In this document: one piece after another, positions 1-11,828 of the stretch
Numbering within the stretch: the stretch's first letter is position 1
Layout of the letters: every line of letters begins with the position of its first letter
Origin: Brachionus rotundiformis
Taxonomy: Eukaryota; Rotifera; Eurotatoria; Ploima; Brachionidae
Direction: 5' to 3'
NCBI GenBank assembly: GCA_016802295.1
Contig: JAESIW010000138.1
Span: 2,084,897-2,148,896 of the forward strand
Length of the DNA stretch: 64,000 nucleotides
Position numbers and translations under genes: made by a program
Notes under the pieces: generated by a model
Told to the model about the DNA's origin: nothing
Database searches by the model: none
Seen by the model: only the letters and a program-made list of their open reading frames with translations

Positions 1-199
1 AAATTCTCGTCTATCATGTGACTCCGGAGCTCTTCGGCACTCTTTTATAAAAATAAATACTGCCATTTATTTTACCAAAGAAAATAAGTCCTACTTTGAC
101 CCGATTGATCGGCTTTTCTATCAGGTCATCCAAGTCGTCATCGTATAGCCCAATGTCCATTTCTAGCTCTAGTCGTTGGATGCCACCAGTTTGTCTTAA
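1..199 (-). CDS. Unidentified gene, internal fragment (two exons, cut by window edge)
   Basis: On the minus strand an exon at about 199-95 reads ...TGGIQRLELEMDIGLYDDD and continues LDDLIEKPINRVK. A GT-AG intron (94-41, 54 nt) follows in phase 0, then an exon at 40-1 reading SAEELRSHMIDEN and running off the window. The upstream side has an AG acceptor near 195-201. The acidic DDDLDDLIE stretch and the clean splice fit make it coding, but I do not recognise the family. The N-terminal exons should lie above position 199, yet nothing obvious is seen before ECT2L ends at 1741, so the upstream exon is missing or hidden in AT-rich sequence. Confidence 0.45.
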
Positions 200-1740
200 C
201 TTTTTATTTATTCATAAAAATTGTTTCCAAAGAGCTACTATGGTAAAATTTAAAATTTTCAAAACTTTGTTTTCGCCTTTTTTTTATCTAAAAATAATTA
301 TCATTTAAAATGTATAAGTACTTTTTTGACACTAAAGAGAACCAAAATTAAAAAAAAATCTTTTAATTTTTAAGTCTGATTTTTAATTAATAGTAAATAA
401 AAAAAATTAAAATTTAAAATTTTTATTTAAATATTATCTAAACATAAATCGGTGTGAAAATAAAAGGCGTTTTTTAATACCAGTTCGATATTTCTGGATG
501 CCATCTAAATTCAGCCTAAAATGTCACATAATTTCAACTAGTTTTATGTAAGAACTGTGCCAAAGTAATTGGAAAAAAAAGTAAAGGTAAATGGTTGCTT
601 ATTTACACCTAGTGAAAGATTTTAATGAAATAAAAGAATCCATAGTAATCGTGTCCCAGAGGCCTCAATTCGGAATCATTGACGAGCTATTAATCAGCAC
701 AATCAGAGAATAGTTTTAAATTTTTTGCTAAATTCTGTCAGTCTTGGAGCTAATTAGCCAAAAATTCACCAGGCTAAAATCTCTAATTTCTTCCTAGCTA
801 GCTAACTACATGCCCCGCGTAGATGGATACCAAAAGAGAGAAAAAAACTCATTTATAACAAGACCAGATTTTAGAACTAATGGAAAAAGCGCTTGAAACA
901 AAAGTAAATAGGTAAATAAATGTTTGGCTTTGAGAAATCTCGGCGCGATAAGAAACAGGTTTTATTAATAAAAATTTATAATAAAATTTAATTTAAAATT
1001 GGTGTTTGTTTGTAATGGAGGCAAAAAAAAGGCTTAAAATTTATTAGTCAAATTTAGATCGTAAATGGTCGCTTATGGAAGCTTTTTTGGCTCCAAAACA
1101 AGCTCCATAATTACCTAAACAATTAAGTTATTAAAATTATATTTTTTTTGATAGATAAAATTATAAATATGTTGGAACTTTTGGGGCTATTTGGGGGCAA
1201 TAAATCTTATTTCGAACAACGACAACAACAAAAAAGAAACTTATTTTGTATGACACACTTATTCTGCTATTTGTTCTATGGATGAAATTTGGTTGCCATG
1301 GCAACTGGTAATTTATAAAACCAGTTAATTAGGCGAGTTTAAAAATAACCTTAGCTTGGCAAAAAATTCATCTAATTTAAACTAAATTAGAAATTTTTCG
1401 AGATAAGAAATGCTCAATGAATAAATTTTTTCTCTTTTTTCTATTCCTATTTAATTACGTTCAACAAAAATGAGTAGCTTAATTGCGAATTTTAAACTCA
1501 AAATTTTAATTTTGAAAAATACATTTATTTATTTTTTTTTTTTTTTTTAATTTGATTATAAAAATTGGCTGTGGGCTCTTAATCTAGAATTTAAAAATAA
1601 GAAAAATTAAGATAATTAAATCGAAAAAAAAGCCAAAAAAAAATTCTTTATTTGAATATTTTATTTTTTCAATTAAAAATAAACAATTAATTAAAGCGTT
1701 TTAATTTTTTTTTAATAATTATTTAATGCGTCATTTGTTT
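200..1740. other. AT-rich non-coding stretch
   Basis: Long A/T runs with stops in all frames. I see no reading frame, tRNA or repeat I can support. It should hold the upstream exon or promoter of the gene at the window start and the 3' end of ECT2L. Confidence 0.4.
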
Positions 1741-4700
1741 TCATTTAAGTGCCAAACTACGTGTGGTTGTTAATAAATTGTAGAAATGTATTTTTTCCTC
1801 TATGCTGTCAAAGCTAATAAAATATTCACCATAATTTTTAGCCTTTACCATAATCACATGCGAGTACCCTAATTAAAAACAAGAAAAAAAAAGAGAAGTT
1901 AACTTCTAATTTTCAGAGAGCAAAAAAATACTTTTGGTATCAGCCATATCGCTTATTTCCATATTATAAAAGCTTTCGATTAGTTCCATGTGTATAAAAG
2001 TCTCTTCGGTGTGTCTAAAAATATTTTTTTTTGCTTATTTTTGTCAACATATTAAGTTAATTACTTAATAATTACTTAATAAAAGGAAAATTTTGGTTAA
2101 TTCTTATCCCGATCAAAATGCCATCATTGAACAAAAAGCAAACTATTTCGTTGGTAAACTTCATGGTTACCCTATTGAGCAACACTGCCTTTTGCTCTTT
2201 GACCAAATATCTTCCTGGTTTTTGCAAATCCTTGATTTAATTGGAACTAGATAAGCAAAAAGTATCTTCATTTAAGCTTACTGGAGCGCCTAGAACCATT
2301 TTCTGAATTTGATGCATGCGGTATTTTTTCTCGACCCTTTCTTGCAGCTAGAAAAAAAACTCGTCTATAAATAATTTGTTTTATCTGTTTGATTACTTGT
2401 TTCACATAGAGATAAATCTCTCTAAGCTTGTTCAAAACATGGGATAAATGGGCCTGATCTTGGTGATCTTTGGGTGTATGAAGCTGTAAAGAAGCCAGAA
2501 TACTCATGTACTCTTTGACCCTTGTCCATGGCAATGCCAGCAAGTCTTGAATCCTTTAGTTAATTGCTTTATTTTAGTTTTGTTTTTAAAGTTTTTTTTT
2601 TGTGATTGACTATAAAAACAAATTACTAATTGAAACCAATTTAATTTCCAAATATTAGTTTATGTTTATTTTTTTTATTAAGATTAGCATTAGTTTTCGT
2701 ATTTTAAAATTAAAAATAAACTAAGCCAAGTACTGAACTTAAAACAAAGTAAGAAGTCCTGATATCAAACCTCATCATATTGGTCAAGCTAGTGTTGTCA
2801 ATCGGCACCAAAAACTCTCTAAATTGCGGATTAGTGGAAGTTAATTTGTCCAATGTGGTAATAATAGAGTCATTGTTGTTTGCATAATTGATGATTGTGT
2901 CTGAATTTTTTGTAAATTTATATATAACGTCACCAATACAAGAGCTAAAGTTCCAATTTTGAACCCTATTGGTGAACTCGTTGACCATTTCTCTTCAAAT
3001 TCATAATTTAAATTTAACTTGAGTAAAAATTTCTATCCACACTCACTTGGATATTTGGTAAAGAGTATTCACTTCATTGAAAAGCATGTTGAGAACAGAC
3101 TGGGAAATAATCACCCTTGGTAAAAAGAGACTTTAATCTTTAGTTGTTGATTATGTGAGGAAAAAACTTGTTGCCAGAATCTAGGCAAGCTTTTAATGGC
3201 TTGACATAGAACTTTTGAATTATCTCAAGAGATTTGAAGTAATCTATTTCAGTTTTGACCAACTCGAGGACAATTTGGGTGCGTACACTCTGTTCTGTAC
3301 ACTCGGCGTCACTTTTCTTTTAAAATTTAGCCAATTTTAGTCTAATTTAAAAATATTTATACAAATTTAACAAAGTTGATCAAAGCTTGATCGGCTCTGA
3401 GCAAATTGTCTTGGTCAGATTTTTCATTTTCTTCTTTGGTAACTTTATTGCCGAGCTCTTCTGACATCTTGGCGTAAAATTCATTTTTGTCTTTAGCTTC
3501 TTGGGCAGCACGAACCAGCATTTCTTTGAGCTCGGACTGAAATGTGGTGTCCATCAAATGCTGGTTGCTGCTCAAACAAGAATAAATGACTGCACCAACA
3601 AGCCTGTTCAAGGCCAGCTTATCTGTCTCAGTTATGTAGCCATTCATGACCAAATCGCGCACTCGATCGTGACCATCATCAATTATATCAGCGTATTTTA
3701 TCCACAAATTTATTTTGCTCTCTATAAAATAGTCACCAAGCGGTCCTATCTGAACATCTGCTGAATTTATCCATCTACCTTTTACTTTTTTAAATGAACA
3801 AATAAAATTTAATTTATCTTCCTATATAGCATTTTTACAGAATTTATAATTATATCTATAGCCAGCTGGAGCTCTCAGGATCAAACCGGTCAGCTCGTGC
3901 AAATTATCCAACAGCTCAAGTCCATCAACTAGATTTAATTTAATTTTTAAAGTTTTTTTTGCTGGTTAATTTTGGTTCTACCTGAACTTCCCAATGGGGC
4001 AAAAAAGTCAAATGTACAATCTTCCAAATTGGTCAATTTATCTCTCAATTTCATAAAAAATGAGCTTATTTCTTCACTATTAACATTGAATTTATACACT
4101 AGGCTATCTTTGGTTAAACAAATTTGTCCTGGTTTTTCAAAATGAGTCAAAAATGCCACAGATCTAATCAACAAGAGCATAAAAAAACTTATCAGACACA
4201 TCTAATTAGTCACTTTTACTTGACTGATTTGCCTTTGAGGGTCTTTTCGACACTGAAAAGCAAACTCTGTAAGTTATCTGAATCAAAATCGTAATAAATT
4301 GGTACAATGTCATTTTTAAGAGCATCCAATATGAGCTTAATTAAACTAATAATTATCTAATAATTAATTTTTTTTTTCAATTTTATTTACACATGAGCAC
4401 GGAATCTTGGAACTTAGAAGAACAAGTCTAACTTGGCTATTAGTGGTGCTGATTGGCAAGCTATTTGACATGGTAAGTGTATTTTGGGCCTGTTTGTAGG
4501 TCAAATAGGCATTAAAGCTTGATTCAGTTAGGCTCCTAAGATAAAATATGTTTCCAAAAATTAAAAACCAATTAGGCTCAAATGTTACGTGGCAAACAAA
4601 TCCGACTCGGACTTTCTCATTGTTTTGTATTGAGCTTTAGCTTCTGAAAAATGTGCCGGAAGACTTTTTCTAAATTGGTGAAGAACACCCTCATTAACTG

Positions 4701-5853
4701 ACTTGGACTGACCCAATAACTTGAGACTGGGACGCATTGATTCTTTTGGAAAACCGTATGCTGTCGCATACAAAGCATTTATTTCGTTATCTAATCTAGG
4801 CTTGTTTGGATTTGCTGAAATTGTGTAAAGATATTTGTCCAATTTTTTCAAATCTTTGGGTATTGTGCTGGCCGGTGACCATGGTTTACGTGACGCCATA
4901 ATGTGATCTCAATTTATAAATTTTAATTTTTTTGTTTCCAGAATAAGATTTAAGTACTTTTTTCATGCGGGTCCAAGACCCGCTTGACTGTCTGGTACAA
5001 ATATTTGTTTTTTTCTGCATCGGTAAGCTCGCGGTGGTACAGACTTTTTCGGTACTCATAAGCCGCCTCCTAAACATCTTGAATAAGAAATTTCAACATT
5101 TTATTGATTAATAAAAACCTTGTCCAAAGGATGAGCCTGAATTCTTTGAGTGGATTCGACATAGTGGGCCTTCCAGCAGCCATTTTCGCGCTCAGTTGGC
5201 TTGTATGGCAAGTACCAACCAAAATTTAGACACTTGGGCATCCAGACTTCTTCCTTAAAAAATCAGCTATTCCCAATTTGAAAGTAAGATGGTACTTTTA
5301 CTTGTTCAGACAAAAATTTCCAGTGTGAGGACACTTGGGCGCATCTGGCCAGGTCTTTTGGTGAAAGAAATGAAAAAATATAGACGGATAGATATTTGGG
5401 AAGAATTGTGGTAAAATCTTTGCGCTCACAGACCCCGATGTCGTCCAAGGTGTCTTCCAAAAAGCATATTTGGGTTGGATTACACCGCAATAAAATGTTC
5501 AGCAAGAACCATTTTCGTTGCTTATCACTCCATAAATCAAACTTAATTAAGTGTGTTTAACTAATTTAATTTAATTTTTTTAATTTTTTATCTACCCAAT
5601 TACACACTAGTTCAACTCTTTCCTCAAAAATCTAAATTAAGTTAATTAATCAATCTGTTAAATTAATTCTTTTGATTACTATTCGATTTGAGGCCCGATT
5701 GTTCAACGGAGTCCAGCTACTATTCAGAGTTTTGTATTTACTTGTTTCCAAAGAGTACTTTTCGTGGACTCTTTTAATCTTAGGAGCTATTTTACCAAGT
5801 ACTTTGGAGTCATTATTTGTCAAATTGGCAATTGTTTTTTGAGTAAGAGACAT
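1741..5853 (-). CDS. ECT2L: ECT2L-like F-box / Rho guanine-nucleotide exchange factor
   Basis: Multi-exon gene matching the ECT2L (LFDH) layout: F-box, middle region, DH (RhoGEF) domain, PH domain. The start is ATG at 5853 (MSLTQKTIANL...). Splicing at a GT after NRASNRI gives IFEERVELVCNW and then FDLWSDKQRKWF. The F-box lies at 5505-5263 (LPKYLSVYIFSFLSPKDLAR), followed by EVWMPKCLNFGWYLPYKP near 5245. The DH domain begins near 3270 (IVLELVKTEIDYFKSLEIIQ), continues at 2988-2780 (IGDVIYKFTKNSDTIINYAN) and at 2543-2400 (LPWTRVKEYMSILASLQLHT). The PH domain spans about 2255-1741 (GRYLVKEQKAVLLNR ... YSHVIMVKAKNYGEYFISF) and stops at TGA 1743-1741. By family it would activate Rho GTPases; an F-box also suggests SCF ubiquitin-ligase contact. 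Exon borders between 3300 and 5000 are approximate. Confidence 0.85.
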
Positions 5854-6348
5854 TTTAAATGGTATGAATATTTTGATTTTTTTTTCTCTTATTTTTATTC
5901 ATTTATGTTATGCAACATATTTTAATGGATGTCAAATGGTTGCTTGGTGACAGTGTTGGAACTTAATGTTCCTAATTTTTTAATAAATTAAAAAGAAAAT
6001 TATTCTCTTTCTTTTCCATTGAAAACAAAAAATTCAATATTTAAAAATTAAATAATACAAATTATAGTAAATTTTATTGAAGAAAAATCTAATATTCTTG
6101 CCAAATATTTGCTGCTGATTGAACCATCACCTAATTTAAACAACTTTACACTCAATTGAATTGAATATAAAATATTTTTTTATTCCATTTCCTGCAAATT
6201 AACATTACATAATTTAGTCTTTTACCATTATCACCAATAAAATAAGTTTTTTTTTTATTTTATTGACAAAATTCTACCTTAAAATAAGTTCATTTTATAA
6301 AATTAGTATTTTCTTTTTGTTTAACTATGCAAGAGCTTATTTTGTGAT
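5854..6348. promoter_or_regulatory. Short divergent intergenic region between ECT2L (-) and WrbA-like gene (+)
   Basis: About 495 nt separate two head-to-head starts (5853 minus, 6349 plus), so both promoters must lie here or overlap. The sequence is AT-rich with poly-T runs; no specific TATA or initiator motif can be singled out. Confidence 0.4.
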
Positions 6349-7042
6349 ATGGGTGATAGAGAAAAGATGGTTTTTGTCATATATTATTCAATTTACGGCC
6401 ATGTGTATGAGATGGCGAAAGCAGTGTGCACCGGTCTGGAAAAATCTGGCATTAGGAGCAAAATGTTCCAGTTTGAGGAAACATTGGCCGAAAATGTGCT
6501 TCTTAAAATGAGAGCAAAGCCGAAAGATAGATCAGTGCCAGTCATAACAGCGGATAAATTAGTTGAAGCTGATGGTTTTTTGTTTGGTTTTCCTACTCAC
6601 TTTGGTACAATACCAACTCAAGCGAAAAATTTTTTCGATTCATGTGAGAATCTATGGCTAAGCTCGGCACTTAAGAACAAATTTGTTGGCACATTTTTCA
6701 GCTCAAGCTCAATTGGGCAAGGCCAGGAATCGACCACGTTTACTTGTATACCATTTTTTGCTCATATGGGCATGATTTATGTTTCCATTGGTAGCAAGCA
6801 TAGATTTTTGCAAGACAATTCAGTAGTTCATGGTGGCAGTGCATATGGATCAGGCTGCATAGCTTTGTCTGACAAACCCAGTACCAAAGAGCTCGAATTA
6901 GCCGAATTTCAAGGTATGTCCAGCTTAATTTTTGCTTTTATAACTTAGAATTTCTCATAAAGGTAAAGACTTTGGTAAAATAGTCCTTAGTTATGGTAAA
7001 ACAAATCACGAGAAAAAGTCTAAAATTTTTAATGTTATTTAA
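6349..7042 (+). CDS. WrbA-type NAD(P)H:quinone oxidoreductase (flavodoxin fold)
   Basis: Two exons, 6349-6913 and 6963-7042, with a 49-nt GT-AG intron in phase 1; the joined product is 214 aa. Without splicing, the frame would read into intron sequence (MSSLIFAFIT). The N-terminal YYSIYGHVYEMAKAV is the WrbA FMN phosphate loop. FGFPTHFGTIPTQAKNFFDS and the following SSSSIGQGQESTT match the WrbA FMN/quinone region. The C-terminus LELAEFQG joins KDFGKIVLSYGK, the family's usual ending. The family reduces quinones by two electrons using FMN and NAD(P)H, probably in the cytosol. WrbA is common in bacteria, fungi and plants and unusual in animals. The intron and host-like AT-rich codons argue against contamination. 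Confidence 0.88.
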
Positions 7043-7860
7043 TAATTTTTTCATTACTAAGTCAATTAAAAAAAAAATTGTTTTTTATTAAATATTTACA
7101 GCTTTATTTGCTAATTTTTTATTACCATAATTTACTTAAACTATCCTTTTAAAAAAATCTTATCTTTTAAATTTTCTATGGAATTTTAAAGTGGTTTTAT
7201 TTAATGTGAAGAATGGAAATGTGGCAACCATATTGTGACTTGTTTAAAGTCTAAAAATTTTCATCGAACCATGGAAAAATCGATGACCTGGATTTAGTTA
7301 TGTTATTGGATTTACCGGACCCTTCTTCTTAATTTTCTTCTTGTCCATAGATTAAGTTGGTACAAGAAGCTAAATATCAATGATAATAAAATATTAAATA
7401 TTTAAGCAATATACAAGTATACAAGATTAAATCATTTTATATTAATTATAAACATAAGTGCCAATTTTCAGTCCAAAATAATCTTCAAATGTTTCCATTT
7501 ATTATTTTATTTTTCCGATATGGTCTAGTTTGGTCAAAAATGAAGGGATTTTCATGGTAAAGAGCCGACAAATAGTCTCATATAATTTAGTTAAGAGTGA
7601 AACTAAAGAGATAAAATTTATAACAGTGATAATAGTGACCAATTATTTGGAAACATGAAAGAAAAATCAGAAGACTTGGCTTTTACTGAACAAAAGACTG
7701 AATTTCCAAATTTTGAAAGCACAATTTAAATGCTCAAATTGGTCTTAGACCAAAAAAAGCTGCAAATTCTGTCAATATATAATTAAATAGACAAATTCTA
7801 ATTAATAAAAAAAAAGAGATCATCTAAAATTTAAACCTTTATTTTTTATTTAAATTTAGG
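7043..7860. other. AT-rich intergenic stretch
   Basis: Only very short frames, for example a minus-strand MDKKKIKKKGP near 7350 followed by a possible GT donor, with no partner exon that I can find. Nothing else is supportable. Confidence 0.3.
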
Positions 7861-8400
7861 TCAAAAATTATTTTTTTTTTGAAAAGATTTAGAGTGAAAA
7901 TTTGGCTCAATGTCCATGCGATTTAATCTAATCGGTTCATAGCGACTACTCTCAAAGCTATTTGACTCGAATGTTAAGTCGGACAAGTCGAAAACTGGCT
8001 CATTATCATACTCTTCACCATTTGTCTCTTTAAAAGTCGAATTTAAATTAAATATTTTAAAATTAGTATCCAAATTAGATTTTCTAGTCTTTGTTGGTTT
8101 TTTTCCACAGGTTTTTCTACTGGTAAAAAAATTTGTTCGGAAGTGTTTTCTGTACTCATTTTGAATGTCCAAATCGCGGCACTTATTAAAGCTGTGCTCG
8201 GTGTCGTACTCGCTACGACGCCCCAAATCGGACAAAGTCTCATAGGCATTGGTGATTTGCTTGAATATTTCCTCAGCGCTAGAATTCTTATTCTTGTCCG
8301 GATGGAACTTTTTTGCCAAGGTGTAATAGGCTTTTTTAATCTCGTTTAAATTGCTGGTACTCTCTATGCCCAAAATAGAATACAAACTTTTGTTGTCCAT
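7861..8400 (-). CDS. J-domain (DnaJ/HSP40) protein, 179 aa
   Basis: Single-exon frame beginning MDNKSLYSILGIESTSNLNE. A J domain fills about residues 4-67: helix II IKKAYYTLAKKFHPDKN with the HPD motif that stimulates Hsp70 ATPase, helix III EEIFKQITNAYETLSDLGRR and then SEYD. The remaining ~110 residues are polar and low-complexity, without the G/F region, zinc fingers or a membrane segment, so it is a type III (DNAJC-like) co-chaperone. I cannot assign an orthologue. The start is the ATG right before the J domain, as usual when the domain is N-terminal. It probably delivers clients to, or recruits, an Hsp70 in the cytosol or nucleus. Confidence 0.85.
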   Translation of the reverse strand: MDNKSLYSILGIESTSNLNEIKKAYYTLAKKFHPDKNKNSSAEEIFKQITNAYETLSDLGRRSEYDTEHSFNKCRDLDIQNEYRKHFRTNFFTSRKTCGKKPTKTRKSNLDTNFKIFNLNSTFKETNGEEYDNEPVFDLSDLTFESNSFESSRYEPIRLNRMDIEPNFHSKSFQKKNNF

Positions 8401-9609
8401 TCTTAAACAAAAATTCCTATTTTAAGGCTAAAATAGAACACAAATGAATATAATTCTTAAATGCTTAGCTTGATTATTTAACAATAAATGGTCAGTCACT
8501 TGGCAACTGAATGTTTATAATTAATTCTTTTCAATTTAATAAATAAAAAAATATATTGCTCTGGCTGGTTGGTAGTATTAGTTAAATTGTTCTGATTTAT
8601 TTTATTCAAAAAGTATTAAGTGTCTGCTCAATTTATTGATACTAGTTTTTTATTGTCTTTTTTATAATTATTTGTCTCTATTGATAAAGACAAACTACTT
8701 AAAATAAAGCGACCAATAAATAAATTTTATTATACTAATTTGGAGAAAATTTTTACCAGAATGAAAATCTTGATCAAGAGAGTATAATAGTTATTTTATT
8801 TGATATAATTAGTTAGGGTTTATGTGTTTATTAAATTTAAAAAAATATTTTACTATTCTTATAGGCATTAATCAAATAATAAAAGAGTTTAAATTTTGTT
8901 TAAACAAAAAATTTGACCTCAAGTCGAATTTTGTATTTAGTCTAGAGAATTAAAAATTAATTGTACTATTTTAATTGGGTTCAAATTAGCCCCGGTCCGA
9001 GTAATCTCGCTTTTTGTATACAAGTAATAAATCGGCGGGACCACTAATTTACAATTCAAGATAAAAAATGAACGAGTTTTTTCTTGTTATATTAAAATAT
9101 TTAAAATTAATCCCAGTTAAGAAATAATTTAAAGATTTCAAAAGAATCAAAAAGAAACTCTCCCGTGGTTTTTATGAAGAAAATGGGACTTTTTCCAAGT
9201 CGAATCTCAAAGAATCATGGGGAATTTTTCTTCGGTACATTTGAAATTCTTAAATGATTTTATTGAATTAATATCAAAATTTTAAAAAGACAATATTATA
9301 TGAATAAAAAAAATTAACAAATTTATAGAATTAATTTATTTATAAAAATATAAGAATATTAAATTAGAAAAAATATTTTTAATCAATCATTCTCTAAAAA
9401 TATTTCTGAGGATGAATTTATTTGATCTTTTGTTATGCCTTTTTAAATTGCATTTTTTTTTCATCGCTGTGCAGCTGCCTAATTGATTGAATTGGATCAA
9501 AGCCTGGTTCATGCTGACGTTCTTTGACAAAATCTTTTGACAAAATATTATACAGAGAAATTAAAAAATATGGATCATCACAAAAAATATTTTTGATTTT
9601 TTATATTTA
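8401..9609. other. AT-rich intergenic stretch
   Basis: No convincing reading frame. A slightly GC-richer patch at 8985-9050 contains GGTCCG and CGGGACC words facing each other across about 50 nt, too weak to call an RNA gene. Confidence 0.3.
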
Positions 9610-9921
9610 TTATGTTTGAGGTTTTTGAGTTTGGTTTTCTTGGTTGTAATTGCTGGGAACAGTTTCAATATCTTCGGTTATATTTTGATTTGCTAATTCG
9701 TAAAAAAGTTCATTTTTTTGTTTATCATTGCAGGTTTTAGAAAGGTTTCTATGACATTCTCCACAGACCCATTTGAAAGTAGTTTGGTCAATAGAACGCT
9801 TTTGCATTAAATGGACTAACCAAGGAGAAGAAATTCGAATTTTATTCCTATTAGCAATAACAGAGGCTTTTGAATTTTTATCAAATCGAATCGAGCATAC
9901 AGCACATTTATAGAGAGTCAT
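9610..9921 (-). CDS. Small zinc-ribbon-like protein, 103 aa, unknown function
   Basis: Frame MTLYKCAVCSIRFDKNS... holds two cysteine pairs, CAVC near residue 6 and CGEC near residue 53 (FKWVCGECHRNL), a spacing fit for one four-cysteine zinc ribbon. The C-terminal ~35 residues are Asn/Gln-rich and disordered. No paired exon is evident and both flanks are AT-rich. It could be a real short gene or the N-terminal remnant of a mobile-element protein; the sequence does not decide. Codons are as AT-rich as the surroundings. Function not assigned. Confidence 0.4.
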   Translation of the reverse strand: MTLYKCAVCSIRFDKNSKASVIANRNKIRISSPWLVHLMQKRSIDQTTFKWVCGECHRNLSKTCNDKQKNELFYELANQNITEDIETVPSNYNQENQTQKPQT

Positions 9922-11828
9922 TTTTTTAAAGAAAAGAGAAGAACAGAGTCAAAATTGGTTTTATATGAAAACTTTTCTGGATTGACTCAGAAAAAAATAA
10001 AGCTTGGTTAACTATCCAAGTTAAAAAAATTACGTATTTTTTACCGTAGATGATTTATTATGAATAAAAAAATAAAAATAAATATTTAAATGAAGAGGAT
10101 TAAATCTAACAAAACTTATTAAGTAATTTCAAAAAAAAAATATTTCATGGATAATATTTAAATATATTTTAAATATATTTAAAAAATAGTAAAAAAATTA
10201 ATTTAATTTGTATAATTTTATCCAAATTTTTAATTTTTACAAACAAAAACGAAATTAATTACGTTTTTTAAATTTTGATCTTATCTAAATGAAGGAAGCG
10301 AATGTTTCCGGTCTTAGCATTTTTAATATATTGTTAAGAGACAAAAAATAAGTAAAAAAAAGTATCTTTGAAAATTTGTGAGTTGGGGATATTTTACTCC
10401 AGAGACTCTAAAAGACAAACACCTTTTATTTTGTTTAATTTAGTTTATTTTGATAAAACTATAAAAGTTACCAAAATATAAATTTAATTTTCAGATTCCT
10501 TAAAAAAATTTGTTCAAGAAAACTTTTTACCAGGGTAAATTAAGTATCCATATCACCTTTATACAACTAAAAAGAAAGATTCCCGACTAAAATGGGCCAA
10601 AACTTTGATTGATTATAAAGCATGAAAAATTCAATCATATTGGAATAAATTACATAAATTATAATTAAGTTTAAAAAATTGATCTGTTATTTTTGAGTCT
10701 AATTAACTTACAAGTCTTCAGACTTATTTGAAAAAAGAATTAATCTTTATTAAATAAAACAATTGATCCGTTACATTTTTCAAAATTTTCGTAATCTGCA
10801 GACCTCAAGTTCACTGTCATATTCTCATATGTTTTCTTATTGTAAAATAACTTGTAATTTCACATTTCGAAAACAACATTATTCACAGCTACGAGAAGTA
10901 AATAAAAAATTATCACGCCAAAATCTTCTTTTATTTAGTTTAATTCCTAATCTTAGTCATAACAAATTTAGGTGGCGTCCAAATTTTATTCATACTTAGT
11001 TAAGTTTTTAATAAAATTTAGAAAAAAAATACCAATAGAATATTAATGTACAAATTTGTTAAAAATCACATGATTTGAAGAGATTTTTTTAGAAAAATAA
11101 AGCAATTAAGTAAAAAAGTAAAACCATAGATTTGGTCAGAATTTTGTCTAGATTTAAAAAAAAGTGGACTCATAATTTATCCCTTTGAGCTACGATTTAA
11201 ACCAGAAAAAACCCATTTTTTTCCTTTTTTTAGCCAACAAAACTTTTATGTATACATGGATGGTATAAAAACACATCCATGAATACTACAAAAGCTGGTA
11301 ATAAAAGCTTGTACATGATGAAAACGTTGCGTCAGCATAGCACCACTCACAAGCAGACAAAATCTCTAAACCAAGATCAGAACTATACTAAGACGGTCTT
11401 CGCCTCTGCTATCAAAAAACAAAAGCCATTTTTTGTTTATATTTTGGAATCCTAGATTTAGATATTTTAATTTAAATAGTTTATTTTTGGATGATATTCA
11501 AATTTATATTAATTATGTTTAAAAAAATAATATTTATCAATTTGAAATTAAAATAACAATAATTAAAATAAAATATTTTATTAATTCAAATTTTATTAAC
11601 ATTTAATAAATTAAACAATAACCAAAATAAAGTAAAGTTAAAACAAACGCTTAAAAATGAGCCAATATTAAGTCTATTTTTTTTCTAAAGAGATCAAATG
11701 AGCCAACTTTAATTACACTTAATTAAAGATAGTTTTAAATTTATTTCTTGAAGGACATTTACACCAACATGACTATTTACACACTATGAATAAAACATTA
11801 AATGAGTTTCCAATCACTGTTTTGATCA
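9922..11828. other. AT-rich intergenic stretch with one GC-richer patch
   Basis: Mostly non-coding. A plus-strand frame at 10763-10999 (78 aa) has no domain and looks random. The patch at 11250-11410 has higher GC and a short hairpin, ATGGATG and CATCCAT arms around 11268-11291. The 3' end of the KIF1A-type kinesin lies at the right border. Confidence 0.35.

Noticed and set aside
7330..7362. Minus-strand MDKKKIKKKGP followed by GT
   Set aside because: Could be a first exon, but no second exon fits nearby.
8980..9050. Possible tRNA-like patch (GGTTCAAATT near GGTCCG)
   Set aside because: No cloverleaf can be drawn; arms do not pair.
10763..10999. 78-aa plus-strand frame
   Set aside because: No domain, no splice context, composition like random AT-rich DNA.
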